This document shows, piece by piece, positions 30,716 through 37,689 of a stretch of DNA of 37,689 nucleotides. How positions within the stretch are numbered: the stretch's first letter is position 1; each line of letters opens with the position of its first letter. A model generated the notes under the pieces. It did no database searches and was not told where the DNA came from. It saw only the letters and a list, made by a program, of their open reading frames with translations. The position numbers and the translations under genes were made by a program. Source of the DNA: Pseudomonadota bacterium (GTDB taxonomy: Bacteria; Pseudomonadota; Alphaproteobacteria; Rhodospirillales; Magnetospirillaceae); NCBI GenBank assembly GCA_021782815.1, contig JAJXUO010000029.1, positions 1 through 37,689 on the forward strand, written 5' to 3'.

Positions 30716-31897
30716 ATGACCGAGACCTCCGCCTCCGCCCCGCCCACCCCCTCCGGCAAGCGCGCCCTGCTGATGACCGCCGCCGCCGCCGGCTTCGCCG
30801 CCATCGGCCTCGCCGCCGGGCTTTACTGGACCATGATCGGCCGCTACAGCGTGTCCACCGACGACGCCTACGTGGCCGGCAACGTGGTGCAGGTGACGCC
30901 CCGCGTCGACGGCACCGTGGTGGCCGTGCATGCCGACGACACCGACTTCGTCCGCGCCGGACAGACCCTGGTGGCCCTGGACGACGCCGACGCCCGCCTG
31001 GCCCTGGATCAGGCCAAGGCCGCCTTCGCCCAAACCCTGCGCGAGGTCCGCGCCCTTTACAGCACCGACGGCGCCCTGGCCGCCAGCGTGGCCCTGATGC
31101 GCGTGGATCTGGAGCGGCGGCAGCAGGATCTGGCCCGCCGTCAGGCCCTGGCCCATACCGGCGCCGTCGCCGCCGAGGATCTGAAACATGCCCGCGACGC
31201 CGTGGCCCAGGCCCGCGCCGCCCTCGATCAGGCGGAAAAGCGGCAGGAGGCCAACCACGCCCTGGTGGCCGGCACCACCCTGGCCGACCATCCCCGCGTG
31301 CGCCTGGCCGCCGCCGCCGTGCGCGAGGCCTATCTGGCCTGGCGCCGCACCCAGGTGCCGGCCCCGGTCTCGGGCCAGGTGGCGCACCGCACGGTGCAGG
31401 TGGGGCAGCGCGTAGCCCCGGGCACGCCGCTGATGGCCGTGGTGCCCATGCATCAGCTGTGGGTGGACGCCAACTTCAAGGAAGGCCAGCTGGCCGCCAT
31501 GCGCATCGGCCAGCCCGCCACCCTCACCGCCGATCTTTACGGCGGCGACGTGGTCTATCACGGCACCGTGGTGGGGCTGGCGGCGGGCACCGGCTCGGCC
31601 TTCGCCCTGCTGCCGGCCCAGAACGCCACCGGCAACTGGATCAAGGTGGTGCAGCGCCTGCCGGTGCGCATCGCCCTCGACCCGCGCGAGCTGGCGGCGC
31701 ACCCCTTGCGTATCGGCCTTTCCGTGGATGTGGAGGTGACCGTGCGCGATCAGAAAGGCCCCCAGCTGTCCGACGGACGGCGCGCCGCCACCGTGGCCGA
31801 AACCACCGTGTTCGCCAGCGCCGATCACGACGCCGAGGACCTGATCGCCCGCCTTATGCGCGATAACGCCGCCGCCGATCAGGGCGGCGCGCCATGA
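30716..31897 (+). CDS. EmrA/HlyD-type membrane-fusion protein
   Basis: 393 aa. A single N-terminal membrane anchor (about residues 17-42, LLMTAAAAGFAAIGLAAGLYW) is followed by YSVSTDDAYVAGNVVQVTPRVDGTVVAVHADD (about 43-75), the biotinyl-lipoyl-like motif of this family, a long alpha-helical hairpin (about 90-195) and APVSGQVAHRTVQVGQRVAPGTPLMAVVP (about 215-245). The C-terminal domain has LWVDANFKEGQLAAMRIGQPATLTADLYGG, the usual beta-barrel entry. It bridges the EmrB-like pump to the outer-membrane channel in the periplasm. It starts 26 bases after the outer-membrane gene; its stop overlaps the pump start by four bases. Confidence 0.93.
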   Translation: MTETSASAPPTPSGKRALLMTAAAAGFAAIGLAAGLYWTMIGRYSVSTDDAYVAGNVVQVTPRVDGTVVAVHADDTDFVRAGQTLVALDDADARLALDQAKAAFAQTLREVRALYSTDGALAASVALMRVDLERRQQDLARRQALAHTGAVAAEDLKHARDAVAQARAALDQAEKRQEANHALVAGTTLADHPRVRLAAAAVREAYLAWRRTQVPAPVSGQVAHRTVQVGQRVAPGTPLMAVVPMHQLWVDANFKEGQLAAMRIGQPATLTADLYGGDVVYHGTVVGLAAGTGSAFALLPAQNATGNWIKVVQRLPVRIALDPRELAAHPLRIGLSVDVEVTVRDQKGPQLSDGRRAATVAETTVFASADHDAEDLIARLMRDNAAADQGGAP

Positions 31898-33438
31898 TCC
31901 CCGATTTTCCGCCGCTGCGGGGCGGACGGCTGGTGCTGGCCACCATCGCCCTGTCACTGGCCACTTTCATGAACGTGCTCGACACCACCATCGCCAACGT
32001 GGCCCTGACCAACATCGCCGGCGATCTCGGTGTCAGTCCCAGCCAGGGCACCTGGGTGATCACCTCGTTCGGCGTTTCCAACGCCATCGCCGTGCCGCTC
32101 ACCGGCTGGCTGGTGATGCGCACCGGCCAGCTGCGGCTGTTCCTGGCCTCGGTGCTGCTGTTCGTCGGTGCCTCGTTCCTGTGCGGCCTGTCGGGCAACC
32201 TGCCCACCCTGCTGGCCTTCCGCGCCCTGCAGGGCATGGTGGCCGGGCCGATGATCCCGCTGTCGCAGGCCCTGCTGCTGCAATGCTACCCTAAGGCCAA
32301 GGCCGGTATGGCCATCGCCCTGTGGTCCATGACCACGGTGGTGGCCCCGGTGATGGGGCCGGTGCTGGGCGGCTGGCTCACCGACAACGTCTCGTGGCCG
32401 TGGATCTTCTATATCAACGTGCCGGTGGGGCTGGTGGCCGCCTGGGTGACCTACGCCACCCTGAAGGGCCGCGAAACCCCGATCCGCCGCCAGCCCATCG
32501 ACAAAGTGGGGCTGGGGCTGCTGGTGGTGTGGGTGGGCTCCATCCAGATCCTGCTGGATAAGGGCAAGGAGCTGGACTGGTTCAATTCGCCGGTCATCGT
32601 CACCCTGGCGGTGGTGGCTCTGGTGGCCTTCACCTTCTTCCTGATCTGGGAGCTGACCGAGGCCCATCCCATCGTCGATCTCAGCCTGTTCAAGGGCCGC
32701 AACTTCACCACCGGCTCCATCGCCATCACCCTGGGCTACGCCGTGTTCTTCGGCAATCTGGTGCTGATCCCCATGTGGCTGCAACGCAGCCTGGGCTACA
32801 CCGCCACCTGGGCCGGGCTGGTGACGGCGCCGGTGGGCATCTTCGCGGTGATCCTGTCGCCGTTGGTGGGGCGGGTGATCCACCGCGTCGATCCCCGGCT
32901 GTTCGCCTGCACCGCCTTCGTGGTGTTCGCCGTCTGCGGCTTCTGGCGCGGCAGCTTCAGCCCCGACGTCACCGCCGCCGACGTGGCCGCCACCCACCTT
33001 TTGCAGGGCATCGCCATGGCCACCTTCTTCATTCCGCTGACCACGGTGATCCTGTCGGGCCTGGCGCCGCACCGCATTCCCTCGGCCTCGGGGCTCTACA
33101 ACTTCATGCGCATCATGGCCGGTTCCTTCGCCGCCTCGGTGTGGAGCACCTGGTGGGAGGACGGCGCCACCCTGCATCACGCCTACCTGACCGAAAGCGT
33201 CACCCCGTTCTCGCCCCTGGTCCGGCAGTTCGCCGAAACGGCGCGAACGCTGCACCTTTCGCTGCAACAGGTGTATGATCTTCTGGATCAGACCCTGTTG
33301 CATCAGGCGTTCCTGATGTCGGCCAACGATCTCTTTTGGCTGTCGGGCGGACTGTTCCTGGTGCTGGGAGCGCTGATCTGGCTGGCCAAGCCCACGCCGC
33401 ACGGCGCCGCCCCCGCCGATGCCGGCGGCGCGCACTGA
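31894..33438 (+). CDS. EmrB/QacA-type (DHA2) drug efflux pump
   Basis: 514-aa major facilitator with 14 predicted membrane helices. DHA2 features: LATFMNVLDTTIANVALTNIAGDLGVSPSQGTWVITSFGVSNAIAVPLTGWL (about residues 23-74, motif D1 and helix 2), FRALQGMVAGPMIPLSQALLL (motif B with Arg, about 109-129), VAPVMGPVLGGWLTDNVSWPWIFYINVPVG (motif C region, about 150-179), and LLQGIAMATFFIPLTTVILSGLAPHRIPSASGLYNFMRIMAGSF. It uses the proton gradient to drive out drugs, detergent-like or phenolic compounds through the MarR-regulated tripartite system. It is coupled to the membrane-fusion gene by an ATGA overlap. Confidence 0.95.
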   Translation: MIPDFPPLRGGRLVLATIALSLATFMNVLDTTIANVALTNIAGDLGVSPSQGTWVITSFGVSNAIAVPLTGWLVMRTGQLRLFLASVLLFVGASFLCGLSGNLPTLLAFRALQGMVAGPMIPLSQALLLQCYPKAKAGMAIALWSMTTVVAPVMGPVLGGWLTDNVSWPWIFYINVPVGLVAAWVTYATLKGRETPIRRQPIDKVGLGLLVVWVGSIQILLDKGKELDWFNSPVIVTLAVVALVAFTFFLIWELTEAHPIVDLSLFKGRNFTTGSIAITLGYAVFFGNLVLIPMWLQRSLGYTATWAGLVTAPVGIFAVILSPLVGRVIHRVDPRLFACTAFVVFAVCGFWRGSFSPDVTAADVAATHLLQGIAMATFFIPLTTVILSGLAPHRIPSASGLYNFMRIMAGSFAASVWSTWWEDGATLHHAYLTESVTPFSPLVRQFAETARTLHLSLQQVYDLLDQTLLHQAFLMSANDLFWLSGGLFLVLGALIWLAKPTPHGAAPADAGGAH

Positions 33439-33467
33439 TCCGGACACGACCACGGGAGAGTTGAACC

Positions 33468-33929
33468 ATGCCCTTTTCCACCATCCTCGCCGCCATCGAC
33501 GGCGGCGAGCAGACCACCCAGGTGCTGGATCAGGCGCTGCGGCTGGCCGAGGGCAACCCGAAGGCCGCCCTGCATCTGGTTTCGGTGCTCGATACCCTGC
33601 CGGTAACCGCCGCCGGCATGGGCGGCTCGGCCGATCTGACCCTGGAGGTGCAGGACGCCCGCGCCCGCCAGACCCTGCGCGAGGGGCTGGCGCATCTGGC
33701 CCGGGCCGGGCGCTCGGGCCACGCCCATGTGGTGGTGGGGAACCAGGCCGAGGCCATCATCGCCGAAGCCGAACGGCTGGGCTGCGACATCCTGGTGCTG
33801 GGCCACCGCCATATGAGCCTGTGGCGGCAGATGTTCGGCCAGTCCACCTGCGCCGACGTGCTGGAACAGGCCTCCTGCCCGCTCCTGATCGTGACCGAAC
33901 GGACAGGGGAAGCGCCGCAATCGACCTGA
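33468..33929 (+). CDS. Universal stress protein (UspA-like)
   Basis: 153 aa, one Usp domain: FSTILAAIDGGEQTTQVLDQALRLAEG at the start, VVVGNQAEAIIAEAERLGCDILVLGHRH in the middle and STCADVLEQASCPLLIV at the end. The ATP-binding pattern of the family (G-2X-G-9X-G-S/T) is altered: GHRHMSLWRQMFGQST has His where the second Gly should be, so it may not bind ATP like the classical nucleotide-binding members. GGGAGAG precedes ATG 33468. It is 29 bases after the pump gene and probably the last gene of the same operon, suggesting that it helps under the stress that opens MarR. Confidence 0.88.
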   Translation: MPFSTILAAIDGGEQTTQVLDQALRLAEGNPKAALHLVSVLDTLPVTAAGMGGSADLTLEVQDARARQTLREGLAHLARAGRSGHAHVVVGNQAEAIIAEAERLGCDILVLGHRHMSLWRQMFGQSTCADVLEQASCPLLIVTERTGEAPQST

Positions 33930-33944
33930 TTTATACCCAATCCC

Positions 33945-33991
33945 GTTGACCGGCGTCGCGGTGAGCCCTGCTCACCGCGCCTTGGTCTTAT
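33945..33991 (+). repeat. Repeat family B, 3' fragment
   Basis: TTGACCGGCGTCGCGGTGAG, then CCCTG, then CTCACCGCGCCTTGG matches the last hairpin of the repeat-B unit. Here GATGAG/CTCATC has become GGTGAG/CTCACC, a change on both arms. It lies between the uspA and mdh stops and probably acts as a bidirectional terminator hairpin. Confidence 0.75.
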
Positions 33992-34974
33992 GCCAGGAGC
34001 GCCGCCACGGCGTCGCGCTCCTCCACCAGTTCCGCCACGGTGCGGGCGATGCGCTGGCGGGCGAAGTCGCTTTGCGCCAGCCCCCGTACCGGACGGACCC
34101 GGCCATTGCCCTCGCACACCACCGGCACGCCGCAGATCAGGCCTTCGGGGATGTCGTAGCCGCCGTCGGACGGCAGCGCCATCGACACCCAGCGCCCCTG
34201 ACTGCCCAGCAGCCAGTCGCGCAGCTGATCGATGGCGGCATTGGCCGCCGAGGCCGCCGAGGAAAGGCCGCGCGCCTCGATCACCGCCGTGCCGCGCTGG
34301 GCCACGGTGGGGATCAGCACCTCGCGGTACCAGGCCTCGTCGCCCACCGCCTCGGCCAGCGGCCGCCCCGCCACCACGGCGTGGCTCCAGTCGGCGAACA
34401 TGGTGGGGGAGTGATTGCCCCATACCGCCAACCGCTCGATGGCGTTCACCCCCACGCCGAGGCGGGCGGCGAACTGGGCCAGGGCGCGGTTGTGATCGAG
34501 GCGGATCATCGAGGATATCTGCGCGGTGGGAAAATCCGGAGCGCTCCTGCCCAGGATATAGGCGTTGGTGTTGGCGGGATTGCCCACCACCAGCACCCGG
34601 GCCTCGCGCTTGGCCGCCGCATTCAAGGCCCGGCCCTGCACACGGAAGATTTCGGCATTGGCGGCCAGAAGATCGCGCCGCTCCATGCCCTTGCCGCGCG
34701 GCCGCGAGCCCACCAGCAGAGCGGCGTCGATATCGCGGAAGGCCACGGCGGGATCGTCGGTCACCACCACCCCCTCCAGCAGGGGAAAGGCGCAATCCTC
34801 CAGTTCCATCACCACGCCGCGCACCGCGGCCTGGGCCTGGGGCAGATCCAGCAGCTGCAAAATCACCGGCTGGTCGGGGCCGTAGAGATCGCCCTTGGCC
34901 AGACGGAACAGCAGGGAATAACAGATCTGCCCGGCGGCGCCGCTGACGGCGATACGTTTGGCGGGGGTGCGCAT
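33988..34974 (-). CDS. mdh: Malate dehydrogenase (type 2, NAD-dependent)
   Basis: 328 aa. Oxidises malate to oxaloacetate with NAD. Seen: the dinucleotide loop [26 protein letters not shown] (residues 7-32), the substrate loop [15 protein letters not shown] with the substrate-binding Arg (about 91-105), [10 protein letters not shown] (about 132-141), and the catalytic His in [12 protein letters not shown] (about 189-200). The AAGQI pattern marks the type-2 form, like those of Thermus and betaproteobacteria; alphaproteobacteria more often carry the lactate-dehydrogenase-like type-3 form, so this may be an extra or replaced enzyme. AAGGAG precedes ATG 34974; the longer frame to 35031 is unlikely. 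Divergent from a LysR regulator that probably controls it. Confidence 0.93.
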   Translation of the reverse strand: MRTPAKRIAVSGAAGQICYSLLFRLAKGDLYGPDQPVILQLLDLPQAQAAVRGVVMELEDCAFPLLEGVVVTDDPAVAFRDIDAALLVGSRPRGKGMERRDLLAANAEIFRVQGRALNAAAKREARVLVVGNPANTNAYILGRSAPDFPTAQISSMIRLDHNRALAQFAARLGVGVNAIERLAVWGNHSPTMFADWSHAVVAGRPLAEAVGDEAWYREVLIPTVAQRGTAVIEARGLSSAASAANAAIDQLRDWLLGSQGRWVSMALPSDGGYDIPEGLICGVPVVCEGNGRVRPVRGLAQSDFARQRIARTVAELVEERDAVAALLA

Positions 34975-35027
34975 GATGCTTTCTCCTTGGGATCGTCCCG
35001 GAAAAAGCATCCCAAACTCAGATCGAT

Positions 35028-35058
35028 CCATCCAATAGATGATGGCTATAAAACCATC
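35028..35058. promoter_or_regulatory. Regularly spaced CCATC/GATGG elements between mdh and lysR
   Basis: CCATC (35028-35032), GATGG (35041-35045) and CCATC (35054-35058) alternate in orientation with exactly eight bases between neighbours. They lie between the divergent mdh and lysR starts. The 13-base period and symmetry suit a LysR tetramer site. Confidence 0.5.
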
Positions 35059-35126
35059 TTCAAAAGAGATCGGATTTCCCCGGCCGAACTGGCATACTGC
35101 CCGTTCTTTACCGGCGCGAGACCCGC

Positions 35127-36017
35127 ATGACCCTGGATCAGCTTCGCATTTTCGTGGCGGTGGCCGAACGCCAGCATATGACCCAGGCCGCCAAGGCCCT
35201 CAATCTGGCGCAATCGGCGGTCAGCCATGCCGTGGCCGCCCTGGAGGAGCGCCACCAGACCCGCCTGTTCGAGCGGGTAGGGCGGCGCATCGTGCTGACC
35301 GAGGCCGGAGGGGTGCTGCTGACCGAGGCCCGCGCCGTGCTGGCCCAGGCCGAGGCCGCCGATCTGGCCTTGAGCGATTTCGGCGCCCTGCGCCGGGGCA
35401 CGCTGTCGGTGCTGGCCAGCCAGACCATCGCCGGCTATTGGCTGCCGCGCCACCTGATGGCCTTCCACGACAGCTTTCCGCAGATCACCGTGCGCCTGGG
35501 CATCCGCAACACCGCCCAGGTGGCGCAGGCGGTGGAGGAGGGCAGCGCCGAACTGGGGTTCGTGGAGGGAACGCTGCCGGCCTCGGGCCTGATCCGCACG
35601 CCGGTGGCCCGCGATCAGCTGGTGATCGTGGTGGGCAACCGCCATCCCTGGGCCGGCGCTCCCGCCCCCACCCCGGCCCAGTTGATGGCCGGGGCATGGA
35701 TCCTGCGCGAGCCCGGTTCCGGCACCCGCTCGGCCTTCGAACAGGCCCTGCCCCGCTTCGGCCTGGCCGCCGCCGATCTCAACATCATCATGGAGTTTCC
35801 CTCCAACGAGGCGGTGCGCGCCGCCGTGGAAGCGGGCCGCGCCGCCACCGCCCTCTCGGCCTCGGTGGCCGCCGCCGGCATCGAGGCCGGCCTGCTGCAC
35901 GCCGTCGATTTCCCCCTGCCCGACCGCCAGTTCTTCCTTTTGCGTCATCCCACCCGTTACCGCACCCACGCCGCCCTGGCCCTGGCCCGCATGGTGCTGC
36001 CCGACGGCAAGGGATAG
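35127..36017 (+). CDS. LysR-family regulator divergent from mdh
   Basis: 296 aa. Winged helix: [59 protein letters not shown] (residues 3-61), with AQSAVSHAV as recognition helix. The effector domain starts [21 protein letters not shown] (about 92-112) and has the LREPGSGTR signature (about 192-200), as in the other LysR gene here (9485), so both belong to the CysL/CbbR-type subgroup. Its most likely target is the divergent malate dehydrogenase gene, with the spaced CCATC/GATGG sites as operator. The effector could be a C4 or other organic acid, but this is inference from the neighbour only. Confidence 0.9.
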   Translation: MTLDQLRIFVAVAERQHMTQAAKALNLAQSAVSHAVAALEERHQTRLFERVGRRIVLTEAGGVLLTEARAVLAQAEAADLALSDFGALRRGTLSVLASQTIAGYWLPRHLMAFHDSFPQITVRLGIRNTAQVAQAVEEGSAELGFVEGTLPASGLIRTPVARDQLVIVVGNRHPWAGAPAPTPAQLMAGAWILREPGSGTRSAFEQALPRFGLAAADLNIIMEFPSNEAVRAAVEAGRAATALSASVAAAGIEAGLLHAVDFPLPDRQFFLLRHPTRYRTHAALALARMVLPDGKG

Positions 36018-36105
36018 GCCCTTGGGAAAATCCGCCTCTTCAGCGCCGACCGCGCGGCGGATATGCTCTCTTCCCGTTCCCCTCGCCCCCACCATAAGGA
36101 CCACC

Positions 36106-36552
36106 ATGCGCCTTTACGTCGATGCCGATGCCTGCCCGGTCAAAGAGGAGGTGCTGCGCGTGGCCGTGCGCCACCAGCTGCCGGTGATTTTCATCGGCAA
36201 CAGCTGGATGCGCGGCCTCGATCACCCGCTGGTGCAGCAGGTGGTGGCCGCCGAGGGCCTGAACGAGGCCGACGACCGCATCGTCGAACGTATCGAAAGC
36301 GGCGATATCGTCGTCACCGCCGATATTCCCCTGGCGGCGCGCTGCGTGAAAAAGGGGGCCTGCGGCATCGATCCGCGCGGCAAACCCTTCGACGACGCCT
36401 CCATCGGCATGGCCCTGGCCATGCGGGACCTGATGACCGATCTGCGCGATGGCGGCATGGTGGCCGGCGGCCCGTCGGCCTATGGCAAACGCGACCGCGC
36501 GCATTTTCTCGACGGCCTGGAACGGCTGATCCGCAAGATGCGCGCCCCCTGA
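36106..36552 (+). CDS. YaiI/YqxD family protein (DUF188)
   Basis: 148-aa cytoplasmic protein with the full family pattern: RLYVDADACPVKEEVLRVA (residues 2-20), HQLPVIFIGNSWM, NEADDRIVERIESGDIVVTADIPLAARCVKKGA (about 56-88), the RGKPF segment and GPSAYGKRDRAHFLDGLERLI (about 122-142). The conserved aspartates of VDADACP and VTADIPLA recall a PIN-like nuclease fold, and the family is linked by structure to nucleic-acid metabolism, but no activity is established. AAGGA precedes ATG 36106; the longer frame from 36022 overlaps the lysR end and is not used. A monocistronic gene or second gene of a lysR unit (gap 88 bases). Confidence 0.92.
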   Translation: MRLYVDADACPVKEEVLRVAVRHQLPVIFIGNSWMRGLDHPLVQQVVAAEGLNEADDRIVERIESGDIVVTADIPLAARCVKKGACGIDPRGKPFDDASIGMALAMRDLMTDLRDGGMVAGGPSAYGKRDRAHFLDGLERLIRKMRAP

Positions 36553-36643
36553 CGCCAGCTTGGCTTGCGCCCATGCGAATTGTCATGGAGGCCGGGCGGG
36601 GGCCGGAGCAGTTTTGTCTTCGCTTTTGCGTGAGGAGCCCGTT

Positions 36644-37165
36644 ATGTCCACCGCCGCCGTCGCCTTTCAATCCCCGCTGCATCAGGCCCTGTGCGAGGCC
36701 CTGGACGATGAATACAAGGCCCGCGCCACCTATTACGCGGTGATCCGCGCCTTCGGGCCGGTGCTGCCGTTCGCCAACATCATCCAGTCGGAACAGCGGC
36801 ACATCAACATGCTGCTGGGCGTGCTGGAGCAGCGCGGCCTGGCCGCCATCGACGATCCCTACGGCCCCGATCTGCCCGCCCCCGCCAGCCTGGAGGAGGC
36901 CTACCAGGCCGGCGTGGAGGCGGAAATCGAGAATGTGGCGCTCTATGACCGCCTGCTGGCCGCCGCCGAGGGTGATGAAACGGTGAGTTGGGTGTTCCGC
37001 AGCCTGCGCCGGGCCTCGCAGGACTGCCATCTTCCGGCTTTCCAGCGCTTCCTGGACGGCCACGGCGCCGAAGGCGGCGGATGCGGGGGCGGCGGCGGCC
37101 ATCACCACCACCATGGCGGCGGGGGATGCGGTTGCGGCGGCCATCGCCGCCAGGCCACGGATTAA
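36644..37165 (+). CDS. Ferritin-like protein (DUF2202 type) with a His/Gly/Cys tail
   Basis: 173 aa. Four-helix ferritin-like domain, about residues 10-140. Candidate metal-binding residues: the EALDDEYKARATYY helix, SEQRH (the ExxH pair of the second helix), the EAEIENVALYDRLL helix, and SQDCHLPAFQRF at the end. The fold resembles DUF2202 and rubrerythrin-like proteins. Residues 141-166 are very unusual: short Gly runs with Cys and a five-His block, then GGHRR. That tail is a likely binding site for nickel, zinc, cobalt or copper ions. A GTGAGGAG ribosome-binding site lies eight bases before ATG 36644. The next gene is a DUF2946 protein behind an FNR-type box. Confidence 0.8.
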   Translation: MSTAAVAFQSPLHQALCEALDDEYKARATYYAVIRAFGPVLPFANIIQSEQRHINMLLGVLEQRGLAAIDDPYGPDLPAPASLEEAYQAGVEAEIENVALYDRLLAAAEGDETVSWVFRSLRRASQDCHLPAFQRFLDGHGAEGGGCGGGGGHHHHHGGGGCGCGGHRRQATD

Positions 37166-37230
37166 CCCGTCCGGCCGCGCCGTCATGCCCGCGCCCCCGC
37201 CCCCGGATTGCCCGGTTCCGCGCCCGATCA

Positions 37231-37244
37231 TTGACCTGGATCAA
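37231..37244 (+). promoter_or_regulatory. FNR/CRP-type box before the DUF2946 gene
   Basis: TTGACCTGGATCAA fits TTGAT-N4-ATCAA at nine of ten defined bases. It lies 67 bases before the ATG at 37311, about right for activation of a promoter near 37280. FNR-, AadR- or FixK-like regulators would respond to low oxygen. TTGACA at 37273-37278 is a possible but badly placed -35. Confidence 0.65.
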
Positions 37245-37310
37245 CCGGAAAAAAACCTTTCGCATCCGGTTCTTGACAGGGTTGCGACGGGGGCGTTTGA
37301 CTGCCTTTTC

Positions 37311-37689
37311 ATGAGACGCCGCCACCGCCGACAGCCCTACAGCACCGCCGCCGACCCCGCCGTGGGCCGCCTGCGCCGCGGGGTGAGCGTGTGGCTGGGC
37401 CTGCTGCTGCTGGCCTTCAACGTTCTGGCCGCCGACATGCTGGCCGACCGCGCCGACGCCGCCACGCCCTCGGCCCAGGCCCCCTTCGCCCAGGCCCTGC
37501 GCGGCGACCGCATCATCGTCTGCACCGCCGCCGGGCTGGTGGTGCTGGACCGCACCGGTCATCCGGTGGGCGGCAACAGCGCCGGACATCGCGGCCTGTG
37601 CGTGTTCTGCCTCCCGCTGATGCAGGGCGGCGCCACCGCGCCGCTGCTGCTGGCCGTCGCCGCCCCGCCCCCGGCCCGTCAGGCGCGGG
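37311..37689 (+). CDS. DUF2946-type protein (3' end beyond the window)
   Basis: At least 126 residues, open to the window edge. Start ATG 37311 has no strong ribosome-binding site. A membrane anchor or signal sequence is at about residues 25-41 (VSVWLGLLLLAFNVLAA), after an Arg-rich N terminus. HRGLCVFCLPLMQGG (about 96-110) carries the Cys-x-x-Cys signature typical of DUF2946 proteins, which are often encoded beside copper-binding proteins and TonB receptors. The spacing is short and the FNR-type box upstream suggests low-oxygen expression, maybe linked to respiratory metal use. The family call is from the CxxC signature and general shape. Confidence 0.6.
   Translation, partial: MRRRHRRQPYSTAADPAVGRLRRGVSVWLGLLLLAFNVLAADMLADRADAATPSAQAPFAQALRGDRIIVCTAAGLVVLDRTGHPVGGNSAGHRGLCVFCLPLMQGGATAPLLLAVAAPPPARQAR

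Noticed and set aside
36555-36570. Full repeat-A copy after the YaiI-type gene
   Set aside because: Only 16 bases of the core match; it is too short to call more than a remnant.

Overview
The window is high-GC, gene-dense DNA from the chromosome of an alphaproteobacterium. A Rhodospirillales relative of Magnetospirillum or Phaeospirillum is my best guess. That placement is inference: it rests on base composition, the DctBD pair with a sigma54-type promoter, an FNR-type box, a chemoreceptor with zinc-binding and nitrate/nitrite-sensing domains, and families common in that order. There is no tRNA, rRNA, CRISPR array, prophage or complete insertion sequence. Codon use is broadly uniform, so this looks like ordinary chromosome peppered with structured intergenic repeats.

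Layout. 1-3.9 kb: two paralogous RluA-type pseudouridine synthases (the first runs off the left edge), a CoA-binding protein, a 39-aa membrane peptide under an AT-rich leader, a SAM methyltransferase and a DUF6125-like protein. 4.4-8.3 kb: a 912-aa chemoreceptor with CZB, NIT, HAMP, signalling and PilZ parts, then a Cys-phosphatase-like protein. 8.3-10.9 kb: a YeiH-type exporter with a divergent LysR regulator, then a small membrane protein. 10.9-13.5 kb: tandem 148-bp repeats, an unrecognised protein, a Tim44-like protein and a TPR-like protein. 13.7-16.4 kb: a FIST sensor protein overlapping a soluble PAS histidine kinase. 16.4-22.2 kb: dctD, dctB, a TSUP permease and a DctA-type symporter, all on the minus strand.

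22.3-25.3 kb: an OprB-type porin and, divergently, a cobalamin riboswitch plus NiCoT nickel/cobalt permease, with a Fur-like box between them. 25.3-28.4 kb: a GNAT acetyltransferase, a FadR-type GntR regulator with a 16-bp palindrome, a second TSUP permease and a DyP peroxidase. 28.7-33.9 kb: a complete MarR-controlled tripartite drug-efflux operon (MarR, OMF lipoprotein, EmrA-like, EmrB-like) plus a UspA-like protein; the same 12-bp palindrome lies before marR and before the efflux genes. 34-37.7 kb: a type-2 malate dehydrogenase with divergent LysR, a YaiI/DUF188 protein, a ferritin-like protein with a His/Gly/Cys tail, an FNR-type box and the start of a DUF2946 protein.

The least ordinary content is the chemoreceptor architecture and three families of structured intergenic repeats. 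Family A is about 130 bp: three tandem copies at 19.5-19.9 kb, one at the left edge that is read as coding sequence by the first gene, and fragments elsewhere. Family B is 148 bp: two identical tandem copies at 10.9 kb, an inverted copy at 4.1 kb and a fragment at 33.9 kb, with paired changes that preserve hairpins. Family C is about 90 bp at 10.4 and 28.5 kb. The 28.5-kb copy of C sits next to a fragment of A, and both lie between 13-bp direct repeats, which looks like a past insertion between the dyp and marR genes.
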